A program made the translations under genes and the position numbers. This document shows, piece after piece, positions 51,499-58,957 of a stretch of 64,000 nt of DNA; the stretch's first letter is position 1, and each line of letters begins with the position of its first letter. Source of the DNA: Microbispora hainanensis (GTDB lineage Bacteria > Actinomycetota > Actinomycetes > Streptosporangiales > Streptosporangiaceae); the NCBI RefSeq assembly GCF_036186745.1, contig NZ_CP108086.1:2480001-2544000 (forward strand), given 5' to 3'. The notes under the pieces are model-generated. The model ran no database searches and was not told the DNA's origin. It worked only from the letters and a program-made list of their open reading frames with translations.

Positions 51499-53085
51499 TT
51501 AGTGTGTTTCGCTCGCCCATGCGGGGACGCTACCAACGGCCCGTCGCCGGAGCCGTACGGCGTGCACGAGGCGGGCGGTGTGGACGAGGCGGGCGGTGTG
51601 GACGAGGCGGGCGGCCACGACGGCGACGGCGGCCAGCGCCCCGGTGGCGGCCCAGACGTAGAGGGCGAGCCACACGTAGGTGAGCTGGCCCAGCGTGCCC
51701 ACCCGGTTGAGCAGCAGCCCGGCCAGCTCCGCCAGCCCCAGATAGAACGCGACCGGCAGCGCGTACGGGGCCAGCCGTGCGGCCATCCGCCAGGTGCGCC
51801 GCCGCGCGCGGCGGGCGGCCCAGCGGCGGGAGCGCAGCACCCCGGTCAGGCCGAGGGCCAGGTTGAGCAGCGACAGGCCGCCCAGCCAGGGGTCCGCACT
51901 CGTGGTGAACGGCACGGCGTGCGCGTCGGGACGTCCCTCGATCATGTCGACCAGGCCGTCGCTGATGATCAGCGCATCGTCACCGGAGATCATCCCGGTG
52001 TCGGTGACGACCGCGATGCCCCACCCGCTCGCGGGCAGGAGGGTCTGCGCCGAGTTGTGCGTGAGCAGCCAGCCGGTGTGCCGCAGCATCGGGGCCCCTC
52101 CGGCCGTCCGCTCGGCCGACCACCCCATGCCGTACGTGCTGCCGCCCACGCCGGACGGGGTCTGGGTGGCCGTGACGAGGTCTCGGGGGAGGGCGTCACC
52201 GTGGCCGTTCTGCGTGATCAGCCACTTGCCCAGGTCGTGTGTGGTGCTGACGACCCCGTAGGAGCCGTTGACGAACCACTTCGGGTGCGCGCGCTCGATC
52301 AGCCGGCCGTACGCGCGGATGTATCCGGCGCCCGCGCCGGGCAGTTCCTCCGTGGTGTCCACCGTGCGGGTGGAGGTCATGCCGAGCGGCCTGAACACCG
52401 TGGCGGCCATGAAGTCGGCGAACGGCGTCCCCGACACCACCTCGGCCAGCCGCGCCGCGACCGCGTAGTTGGGGTTGTGATAGATCATCCGGGTGCCCGG
52501 CGGGGCGGCGAGCGGCGCGGTCCTGAGCATCGCGACGGCGTCCTTGAGGTCGTCCGGCGCGGGCAGCGTCAGCTCGGGAAAGGTCCGGTCGCTCATGCCC
52601 GAGGTCTGCTGGAGCAACTGCCGTACGGTGATCTGCCCGGCCCGGGGATCGGCCATGGTGAACTCGGGCAGATAACGCCGCACCGGCGCGTCGAGGTCGA
52701 TCCTGCCCTGGTCGGCGAGGCGCAGCACCGCCAGGGCGGTGAACGACTTCGACAACGAGGCGAGCGGCATGGGGGTGTCCGCGGTGATCGCCTCGCCGCC
52801 GGCCGTGTGACCGAGCCCGGCGGCGTACACGACCGTGTCGTCCTTGACGACCGTCACCACGGCGCCGGGCAGGTCCGTACGCCGCATGTAGTCGCGTACG
52901 TATCGGTCGACGGACTCCGCGGTCAGGCCGGGCCGTCCGTCCGAGGGCGCCGCCCGCGTCGTGGCGGCGACCGCCCCCGATCCCGTTATGAGCAGTCCCG
53001 TCATGAGCAGTCCCGTCATGAGCAGTCCTGTCGTGAGCAGCACACCGCTTATGGCGGCGGTCGCCGCGATCCTGCGCATTCGCAC
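51499..53085 (-). CDS. Serine beta-lactamase/PBP4*-fold protein with C-terminal membrane helices
   Basis: 528 aa. Signal peptide with repeated TGLLM units; catalytic domain about 55-385 with SLSK (Ser110, Lys113) and YHN (Tyr of the second motif around 208), as in class C beta-lactamases and D-aminopeptidases; C-terminal part with three or four transmembrane helices. Both ends are expanded by tandem repeats: 15-bp units near 52985-53040 and 18-bp RLVHTA units near 51560-51615. It may hydrolyse a peptide or ester at the membrane. Followed by the two-component system. Confidence 0.88.
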   Translation of the reverse strand: MRMRRIAATAAISGVLLTTGLLMTGLLMTGLLITGSGAVAATTRAAPSDGRPGLTAESVDRYVRDYMRRTDLPGAVVTVVKDDTVVYAAGLGHTAGGEAITADTPMPLASLSKSFTALAVLRLADQGRIDLDAPVRRYLPEFTMADPRAGQITVRQLLQQTSGMSDRTFPELTLPAPDDLKDAVAMLRTAPLAAPPGTRMIYHNPNYAVAARLAEVVSGTPFADFMAATVFRPLGMTSTRTVDTTEELPGAGAGYIRAYGRLIERAHPKWFVNGSYGVVSTTHDLGKWLITQNGHGDALPRDLVTATQTPSGVGGSTYGMGWSAERTAGGAPMLRHTGWLLTHNSAQTLLPASGWGIAVVTDTGMISGDDALIISDGLVDMIEGRPDAHAVPFTTSADPWLGGLSLLNLALGLTGVLRSRRWAARRARRRTWRMAARLAPYALPVAFYLGLAELAGLLLNRVGTLGQLTYVWLALYVWAATGALAAVAVVAARLVHTARLVHTARLVHAVRLRRRAVGSVPAWASETH

Positions 53086-53222
53086 CGAGTTTCCCCTCCG
53101 GGCTCTTTCCGTTCGCAGGTCATGAACGGTAGGAGCGGCCGGAGGGGCGGCACATCGGGCGATCGGGAGGTCCTCACCTGACTTTCGTCAGGTCGCCCGG
53201 CCCGGTCAGCGGCCTCGGCGGG

Positions 53223-53705
53223 TCAGCGGTGGCCGAACCACCGGAGGAAGGAACGCCTCTGACGCTTCTCGGGAGCGGGCGCGGGGGCGGGTTTCCGCTC
53301 GGCGACCGGATGAAGGGCCCGCCACTCGGCGGCGACCTCGTCCGCGTCGATGAGCGGCTGCACGACGGGCGGACCGGACAGGGGCCTGCGGTAGCTGTCG
53401 CGGATCTTGTCGTTCATCTCCTCGACGATCCGGCGTGCCTCGGCCTCGGTGCGCGCGCCCAGCGCCTCCGCCCTCGCCTCCTCGGCCTCCTTGCGCAGCG
53501 CCAGCGTCCCCGGCAGCGGGAACGACAGGTTCTCCGCCTGCATCTTCTGCTTGATCCACCACATGTCGTCGTGGGGCTTGCCCTGACCGGGGATGGGCTT
53601 GCCTGCGCCTGGCAGGTCGTCGAACTCGCCACGCTCGGTGGCCTCGCGAATCTGCCGGTCGATCCACGACTCGAAGCTCACTCCGAGGGGCTTGCGTTCG
53701 GTCAC
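53223..53705 (-). CDS. DnaJ-C28 homologous (DUF1992) family protein
   Basis: 160 aa. SFESWIDRQIREATERGEFDDLPGAGKPI and WWIKQKMQAENLSFPLP are the hallmarks of DUF1992, of unknown function. GTG 53705 has GAGG upstream. A Lys/Pro-rich tail (KPAPAPAPEKRQRR) ends it. Monocistronic; the imine-reductase gene ends 59 bp away on the same strand. Confidence 0.88.
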   Translation of the reverse strand: MTERKPLGVSFESWIDRQIREATERGEFDDLPGAGKPIPGQGKPHDDMWWIKQKMQAENLSFPLPGTLALRKEAEEARAEALGARTEAEARRIVEEMNDKIRDSYRRPLSGPPVVQPLIDADEVAAEWRALHPVAERKPAPAPAPEKRQRRSFLRWFGHR

Positions 53706-53763
53706 AGCCTCACCTCGCAATCCTCTTGTGAGGATAACCACCGAGATCGGCGGGCCGATGTCT

Positions 53764-53813
53764 GGGTCAGGGCCCCGGATCAGGGCCCCGGATCAGGGCC
53801 CCGGATCAGGGCC
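53764..53813. repeat. 13-bp tandem repeat, about four copies, into a stop codon
   Basis: GGATCAGGGCCCC units from 53777; the first (53764-53776) has one change and the last is cut at 53813. The repeat runs into the stop codon of the gene ending at 53806. Confidence 0.85.
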
Positions 53814-54675
53814 GCAGCAGGTCGATCACCCCGGTGGTGCCCTCGTCGCCGTGGCCGTCCGCGAGCCGCCGCGCCATGAGAGTCATGAACGGCGTGAGCA
53901 GTTCGGGGCTGACCTTCTGCTCCTCGGCCGTACGCAGCAGGGTCGCGTTGCCCCTGACCATCATCGCGAGGTTGGAGGTGACGTCCTTCGTGTAGTCGCC
54001 GCTGTCCAGGTGCTCGGCCACCCCGTACGCGTACGGGACCATCGCCTGCAGCCAGCCCGCGACGAGGTCGGCGAACGCCTTCGGCGGGATCTCGTCCCGG
54101 ACGAGCGCGAAGGCGTGCGACACACCCGCGAACATGCCCGTCATCGCGCTGAGGAGCGCCACGTCGTGGAGGGCGGCGAGCCCGGGGTCCTCACCCGTGT
54201 AGACGGTGGCGGCGGGTGCGGCCAGCGTGTCCGCGTGGGCCTCGAACACCGCCGGGGAGCCGCTGTAGAAGACGTACGCCCCGGAGCCCGGCACCCCGAT
54301 CATGGGCGGGACCGCCATGATGCCGCCGTCGAGGAACCGGGCGCCGCGCTCCTGCACCCAACGTGCCCGGGCGCGGGCCTCCTCCGGCGTGCCGGTGGTG
54401 AGGTCGACGAGGTCCTTGCCGGACAGGTCGGCGTCGGCGAGGGCGTCGTCCACCGAGGCGTGGTCGAGCAGGCAGACGACCACCAGGTCGCTCGCGGCCA
54501 CGGCCTCGGCGGCGGTCGCGGCGACGCGGGCGCCGTCCAGGGCCTCGGCCTTCCCCGGGGTACGGTTCCAGACGGTCAGGGGATGCCCGGCGGCGAGCCA
54601 GGCACGGGCGAGCGCGCCGCCCATCGCGCCCAGCCCGAGAAGGGACAACGCAGGCTTTTCAGCGGTGTGAGTCAT
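53806..54675 (-). CDS. Imine reductase/reductive aminase-like NADPH enzyme
   Basis: 289 aa. Rossmann motif LGLGAMGGALARAW (about 12-25) with NRT-K after beta2 for NADPH, then VDLTTGTPEEAR and, in the C-terminal helical domain, LHDVALLSAM with the Asp that acts as proton donor in imine reductases. The length is typical (about 290). It would reduce cyclic or acyclic imines. ATG 54675. Divergent from an HxlR regulator. Its stop lies in a tandem repeat. Confidence 0.85.
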   Translation of the reverse strand: MTHTAEKPALSLLGLGAMGGALARAWLAAGHPLTVWNRTPGKAEALDGARVAATAAEAVAASDLVVVCLLDHASVDDALADADLSGKDLVDLTTGTPEEARARARWVQERGARFLDGGIMAVPPMIGVPGSGAYVFYSGSPAVFEAHADTLAAPAATVYTGEDPGLAALHDVALLSAMTGMFAGVSHAFALVRDEIPPKAFADLVAGWLQAMVPYAYGVAEHLDSGDYTKDVTSNLAMMVRGNATLLRTAEEQKVSPELLTPFMTLMARRLADGHGDEGTTGVIDLLRP

Positions 54676-54772
54676 GCCGATTAGGCTGGTCACGAGCCCC
54701 GAGAGGATCAAGTACGCACTTTGAAGTGGGTGCTTACCCCGGGGTGAGCAAGCAGCCGGGAGGGGATGGGCA

Positions 54773-55114
54773 ATGCGGACCGCGCGGCGTCCGATAGCGT
54801 CCGAATGCGGGATCGACGCGGCCATGGAGGTGATCGGCGGCAAGTGGAAGAGCTCGATCCTCTGGGCGCTGAACGAACGCCGATGCCGTTTCGGTGAACT
54901 GCGCAGGATGCTCCCGGGCGTGACCGAGAAGGTGCTCGCCTCACACCTGCGCGAGATGGAGGCCGACGGCATCGTGTGCCGCGAGGTGTACGACGAGGTG
55001 CCGCCGCACGTCGAATACTCGCTGACCCCGCTCGGCGTCACGCTGAACGAGGCGCTTGCGCCGCTCGGCGCGTGGGGCCGGGACCACCTCCTCGGCGGTC
55101 GTGACGCTCACTGA
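54773..55114 (+). CDS. HxlR-family transcriptional regulator
   Basis: 113 aa. Winged helix with the family start CGIDAAMEVIGGKWKSSILWAL, then RRMLPGVTEKVLASHLREMEADGI and EYSLTPLG. The Cys near the start may sense redox or an electrophile. It is divergent from the imine-reductase gene, which it probably represses. The 3' end is followed by two diverged copies of its last codons. Confidence 0.9.
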   Translation: MRTARRPIASECGIDAAMEVIGGKWKSSILWALNERRCRFGELRRMLPGVTEKVLASHLREMEADGIVCREVYDEVPPHVEYSLTPLGVTLNEALAPLGAWGRDHLLGGRDAH

Positions 55115-55287
55115 CTCCGGCTTGGCTATCGCGTTCGGCGCGGCGTTGGCACCACTCGGCACGTGGGGCCTCCTGTGCGGGCGTGAGGGTCCACTGACCT
55201 GGTTCGGCCATCGCGTTCGGCGCGGCGTTGGTGCGCTCGGCGTGTGGGGACCTCCTCGCCGGGCGTGATGGTCACTGATCCGGCTCC
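55052..55287 (+). repeat. Tandem repeats of the HxlR gene 3' end
   Basis: About three units of roughly 80 bp: the gene's own end (from 55052), then copies starting at 55131 and 55213 that share GCGTTCGGCGCGGCGTTGG, CTCGGC.CGTGTGGGG and CACTGA-type stops. The later copies lack the start and helix-turn-helix. The remaining 55288-55432 gap contains nothing else. Confidence 0.8.
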
Positions 55288-55432
55288 GGTGACGGGCGGG
55301 CACGTCGTCCTGACGGCGGGAACGTCGTCCGCCGGGGAGGGCGGGCATATCCGGCTCGGCGGGCAGCCTGGACGTGCGCCGGCCCCTCGCAGCCGGTGAC
55401 AGTTCGTGGTCGGCCAGCCGAGGACCTGGGTT

Positions 55433-55882
55433 TCATGGGGTGGTCTCGTGACCCGGTTGCCCGGGTGTGCGCCGCTGCTGCTTCAGCTCGGCCTCGTAGA
55501 GGTGACGGCGGCCTCCGGCCAGTTCGTTGCGGGCCTGGCGTTCCAGCTCCTGGAAGGTTGCGTAGTAGCCGTCGTCGTACTCCTCCACGATCTGGAAGGT
55601 CCAACGGCCCTGGATGACGTTGCGGCCGATCAGCTCGCGTTCGATCCGGTCGGCCCACTTGTCGTGCCCGGCCTGGCGCAGCAGCCGTACGGCGTTGTCC
55701 AGCTCGAAGTCGGCCGTGCCGGTGAGCTGGTGGAAGGAGTAGAGGTGGCCCCTGACCCGGTGGATCGTCTCCAGCGCCTTGCTGAGCCTGCCCAGCGCGT
55801 CGACCGTGATGTCGTCCAGCCCTTCGGGGCGGCGGTGGTCGGGATCGGGCAGGCCGGTGGGTTCCTCACGTTCGGTCATCAT
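55433..55882 (-). CDS. Conserved-style hypothetical actinomycete protein
   Basis: 149 aa, not recognised as a named family. Helical: LGRLSKALETIHRVRGHLYSFHQL, DFELDNAVRLLRQAG, DKWADRIERELI, then a basic YATFQELERQARNELAGG. No membrane segment. It ends before the HxlR repeats and starts 57 bp from the CDP-alcohol gene, which lies on the same strand, so they may be co-transcribed. Confidence 0.65.
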   Translation of the reverse strand: MMTEREEPTGLPDPDHRRPEGLDDITVDALGRLSKALETIHRVRGHLYSFHQLTGTADFELDNAVRLLRQAGHDKWADRIERELIGRNVIQGRWTFQIVEEYDDGYYATFQELERQARNELAGGRRHLYEAELKQQRRTPGQPGHETTP

Positions 55883-55939
55883 GTCCCACCGCTACCCCTC
55901 GCAACGGTGCCTCTATCGGTCTGAGCAGCGGTGAGACGC

Positions 55940-56851
55940 TCAACCGGCGGGCGTCCCCGAGGCGGACGGCTCGGCGGACGAGCGGATCGCGGCCAGCGCG
56001 CGGTTCAGGTCCCGTGACGACAGCACGAGCTTGTACATGATGAGGGCCTCGAAGAGCAGCAACAGGGCGGCCGCGCCGATCGTGACCGGGACGACCGCGC
56101 CGAGCAGCGGGCCGATGATGAACACCGCCATCTGGAACTCGATGCCGCTCACCAGGTGTGTGCGGATCCGGTGCTCGCGCAGCCACTCGCGCATGCCGGG
56201 ATACCAGGAGAAGCGGCTGCGGAACTCCTGCTGCAGGTCCACGGCCTCGGTCAGGCGGACCCTGATCTCGTCGGGGTCGCCGTCGAGGTCGTCGTTCAGC
56301 AGGGACGCCGGCAGCGCGGCCGCACCCCCGGACGCCGACTCCTCGTAGGCGAGCCGCAGCGTGCGGCGCATCTGGCGCCGCACCTTCGCGATCTGGAGGG
56401 CGTCGACATAGCGCAGCATGTCCAGGAACACGACGGCGATGCCGAGGAGCAGGTAGACCTCCTGCCCGGTCGCGCGATATTGCCCCCACATCAGCGCGGC
56501 GGTGCAGGCCAGCACCCGGATCCGGTCGAAGACGTAGTCGAGCCAGCCGCCGAGGACCGTCCCTGTCCCCTTGAGCCGCGCGATCTTCCCGTCCATGCAG
56601 TCGAGGACGAAGCTCACGTGGTAGACGACGGCCCCGGCCACCAGCCACCGCCACTCGGCCTGGAGGAAGCACCAGGCCGAGCCCAGACCGAGCACGAAGG
56701 CGCCCCAGGTGATCTGGTTCGGGGTGATGGACGTGCGATTGGCCGTCGTCACCACCAACCGGCCCGCCAGGGGATCCACCAGGAAAACGGTCCACCAGGC
56801 GTCGCGCGCCTTATATGTCCGAGAGCGTACGTCGTGAAGCGTGAACGTCAT
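55940..56851 (-). CDS. CDP-alcohol phosphatidyltransferase-family membrane enzyme
   Basis: 303 aa. The family motif D-x2-D-G-x2-A-R-x8-G-x3-D-x3-D is complete (Asp84, Asp87, Arg92, Gly101, Asp105, Asp109). Six transmembrane helices are spread over 45-290, with a basic loop around 145-175. It transfers a phosphatidyl group from CDP-diacylglycerol (or a related CDP-alcohol) to an alcohol acceptor, which cannot be deduced. It is preceded by a tiny acidic ORF, 41 bp upstream, with which it is probably co-transcribed. Confidence 0.88.
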   Translation of the reverse strand: MTFTLHDVRSRTYKARDAWWTVFLVDPLAGRLVVTTANRTSITPNQITWGAFVLGLGSAWCFLQAEWRWLVAGAVVYHVSFVLDCMDGKIARLKGTGTVLGGWLDYVFDRIRVLACTAALMWGQYRATGQEVYLLLGIAVVFLDMLRYVDALQIAKVRRQMRRTLRLAYEESASGGAAALPASLLNDDLDGDPDEIRVRLTEAVDLQQEFRSRFSWYPGMREWLREHRIRTHLVSGIEFQMAVFIIGPLLGAVVPVTIGAAALLLLFEALIMYKLVLSSRDLNRALAAIRSSAEPSASGTPAG

Positions 56852-56892
56852 TTGGGGGCTTTCTAGATTATGGGGGGATTTTGGGTAAAACG

Positions 56893-57024
56893 TCAGAAGT
56901 CGTCGTCCAAATCGTCCATTTCGTCCGCATAGTCGTCCGGGTCGAGCGCATGCGCATCGTCGCCCAGGTGCAGGTCGTCCTCGTCGAGCAGTGCCACCAT
57001 TTGCTGGAGAAGCATCTTAAACAT
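56893..57024 (-). CDS. 43-residue acidic microprotein
   Basis: Reads MFKMLLQQMVALLDEDDL, then HLGDDAHALDPDDYADEM and DDLDDDF. The first part is an amphipathic helix; the rest is about half Asp/Glu, with no Cys, Ser or Thr. AAAGGG lies 8-9 bp upstream of the ATG. It is the first gene before the CDP-alcohol phosphatidyltransferase (41 bp apart, same strand), so it may be its regulator, a metal-binding peptide, or an export-type leader. No family recognised. Confidence 0.6.
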   Translation of the reverse strand: MFKMLLQQMVALLDEDDLHLGDDAHALDPDDYADEMDDLDDDF

Positions 57025-57204
57025 GATTTTGCCCTTTGACCGGCGATTGTTTCGCTACCGCTCATCAAAGCATCACCAGACATCACTCGCTGACGTTTTC
57101 CACAGGCCCTCCGGGTAGCTCGAATTACCCGAAAAGCCGAATTTTCCTTTTTGGTGTACCCGCGTTTCTTCCCCGTACGGGACGACGGGAGGGCGCGGAG
57201 CGGC

Positions 57205-57717
57205 TCAGGCGACGGCGCGAGCGAGATCGGAGAGCCATCGCTCGTGGTTGGCCCGGAGCATGGGCTCCCGGTAGAAGAGCGGCAGCAGTGGGCCGGCGAG
57301 CGACTCCTCCACGGTGACCCTCGTGCGCCCGTCATCCAGGGGTTCCAGCACGTGCCTGTCGACGGCCCGATAGCAGCCGAGGAAGGTGCCCGTCCAGGTG
57401 AGCTCCCGCAGGGGTTCGACCACGGCGAACCGCGACCGCAGCGGCACGCCGTTCAGGCGCCACCGGAAGGACGCGCCGGGGCGCACCTCGCCGAGTTCGA
57501 GGATCCGGATGCCGGAGACCCACGACGGCCACGTCCGCAAATCGGCCATGACCTTCCAGACTCGGTCCACAGGCGCGTCCATGACCAGCGTGGACGAGGA
57601 GGTCAGCTGGGCGTCGGGATCGACGCGTCCCCGTGCGGCGTACTCCTCGTGCAGCACGGCCAGGGACGGACCCGAGTAGAGCAGCGACATGTACGGCTCC
57701 TTGAGATTAGTGCTCAT
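57205..57717 (-). CDS. SRPBCC-superfamily (START/polyketide-cyclase fold) protein
   Basis: 170 aa. SSSTLVMDAPVDRVWKVMADLRTWPSWVSGI is the usual SRPBCC start, followed by the beta grip (GASFRWRLNG; LRELTWTGTFLGCYRAVDRHVLEPL) and a C-terminal helix (ANHERWLSDL). Probably binds or converts a hydrophobic ligand. Start near 57717; the DUF5946 gene is divergent. Function otherwise unknown. Confidence 0.83.
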   Translation of the reverse strand: MSTNLKEPYMSLLYSGPSLAVLHEEYAARGRVDPDAQLTSSSTLVMDAPVDRVWKVMADLRTWPSWVSGIRILELGEVRPGASFRWRLNGVPLRSRFAVVEPLRELTWTGTFLGCYRAVDRHVLEPLDDGRTRVTVEESLAGPLLPLFYREPMLRANHERWLSDLARAVA

Positions 57718-57824
57718 TAACGAGAGCGATGCTCTCTCATGCGCATGGACATGTCAAGAGCAGTGCTCTCGGAGTCGTGAAATGCCGTAGACGCGGCCGT
57801 CGCCGGTTGCCTAGGGTGCGGGCC

Positions 57825-58313
57825 ATGGCGGACAGCTCCCGTGCGGGCCGGTGCGACTGCGGCGCGACCCCCGGTCCGCTGGGTGAGTGCGCGGACTACT
57901 ATCACGCGATCCTGGCCGAGGAGCAGGCCGATCCCGAGATGGTCAGGTGGCACACGGTCGTGGTCTGCGCCTATCTCCTGCAACACCCCGCCAGGGGCCA
58001 CGAGAAGCACCTCGACGGTCAGTTCCGCCTGCTGCAGTTCTACCTGGACAAGGGCCTCGACGCGTTGCTCCGCGCCGCGGCGCATCAGGTGGCGCGCAAC
58101 AGGCGTGGATCGCGGTCGGGCTACGACATGGCCCCGCTGGAGGCGTACACGCCGCTCCCGCAGAGTGTGTCCCCCGGACCCTTCCGTGCGGGCTTCTGCG
58201 GGTTGCCGTTCAGGGACGGCAGCCTCGTTGCCGACGGATATCCGGCGTACGGCAGCCGCATCGAGAGCATCGCCGCAGCGACCGTGGAGTCCTGGAGAAC
58301 CCTCACGGGCTGA
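57825..58313 (+). CDS. DUF5946-family protein
   Basis: 162 aa. CDCGATPGPLGECADYYHAILAEEQ, VRWHTVVVCAYLLQHPARG and LDKGLDALLRAAAHQVARNRR match DUF5946, with a Cys-x-Cys start. Cytosolic, role unknown. ATG 57825 is the first in-frame start with family sequence. The next frame begins 1 bp after the stop. Confidence 0.78.
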   Translation: MADSSRAGRCDCGATPGPLGECADYYHAILAEEQADPEMVRWHTVVVCAYLLQHPARGHEKHLDGQFRLLQFYLDKGLDALLRAAAHQVARNRRGSRSGYDMAPLEAYTPLPQSVSPGPFRAGFCGLPFRDGSLVADGYPAYGSRIESIAAATVESWRTLTG

Positions 58314-58314
58314 T

Positions 58315-58845
58315 GTGGGCAAGGGGCTCACCGAACTCACTCGCCTCGGCTTGCTCTCCGCGACGCAGGACGAGTTCGCGCCCGTGGAGCCCGTGCTCGG
58401 GTTCACCCCCGGACCCGTCGCGTTGAAGGGGGCCAGCGCCACTGTCAAGGGTCGGCGCTACGGCACCCGGGCCGCCCCTGTGACCTCTGTCGGTCCCTCC
58501 GAGGTCGGTGGCGCGTTCGTCGCGGGCTACCTCGGTGCGATCCCGGACGATCTGTACCCGGTGTGGGCCGCCAACGAGACCTCTGTCGGCCCCTCCGAGG
58601 TCGGCGGTGCGTTCGTCGCGGGCTACCTCAACGCGATCCTGGACGGCCTGCAACGAGACCTCTTCGGCCCGACTGGCCGCGCGCTACCAGTCTTCGGTGG
58701 CACCGATGCGGGACCGCCTCAAGCGCGGCATCTCGGTAGCCACCTTCATGGCCGCCTTCGCGGTCGTCGGCCAGAGACTCTTGGCATGGCTTGTCCAGCC
58801 ACAGCATCTGGCTGGCCCGCCCGGCCGCGGCGAACTACCCCGTGA
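58315..58845 (+). CDS. Doubtful reading frame with a tandem duplication
   Basis: 176 aa from GTG 58315. EVGGAFVAGYLGAIPDDLYP is followed 32 residues on by EVGGAFVAGYLNAILDGLQ, reflecting the 96-bp DNA repeat. The C-terminal half is Arg/Pro/Gly-rich and looks non-coding. No family recognised. It may be a fragment of an older gene or not a gene at all. Confidence 0.3.
   Translation: MGKGLTELTRLGLLSATQDEFAPVEPVLGFTPGPVALKGASATVKGRRYGTRAAPVTSVGPSEVGGAFVAGYLGAIPDDLYPVWAANETSVGPSEVGGAFVAGYLNAILDGLQRDLFGPTGRALPVFGGTDAGPPQARHLGSHLHGRLRGRRPETLGMACPATASGWPARPRRTTP
58483..58690 (+). repeat. 96-bp tandem duplication
   Basis: Unit 58483-58578 is repeated at 58579-58656, the second copy slightly shorter, with a fragmentary third start (CAACGAGACCTCT) at 58651. 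Confidence 0.85.
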
Positions 58846-58957
58846 CCAGGGCGATTCCCTCAATCTGTGATCCCAAGAGATTCTTAGTTGATCTTGCACA
58901 AGCTCCGGAGGGAGGAGAGAATTAATACAAATTTTCGAATCGCTTGATGGAGGTGTG

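Noticed and set aside
58303..58653. Minus-strand frame with a repeated DLGG motif
   Set aside because: A shadow of the 96-bp tandem repeat; no coding evidence.
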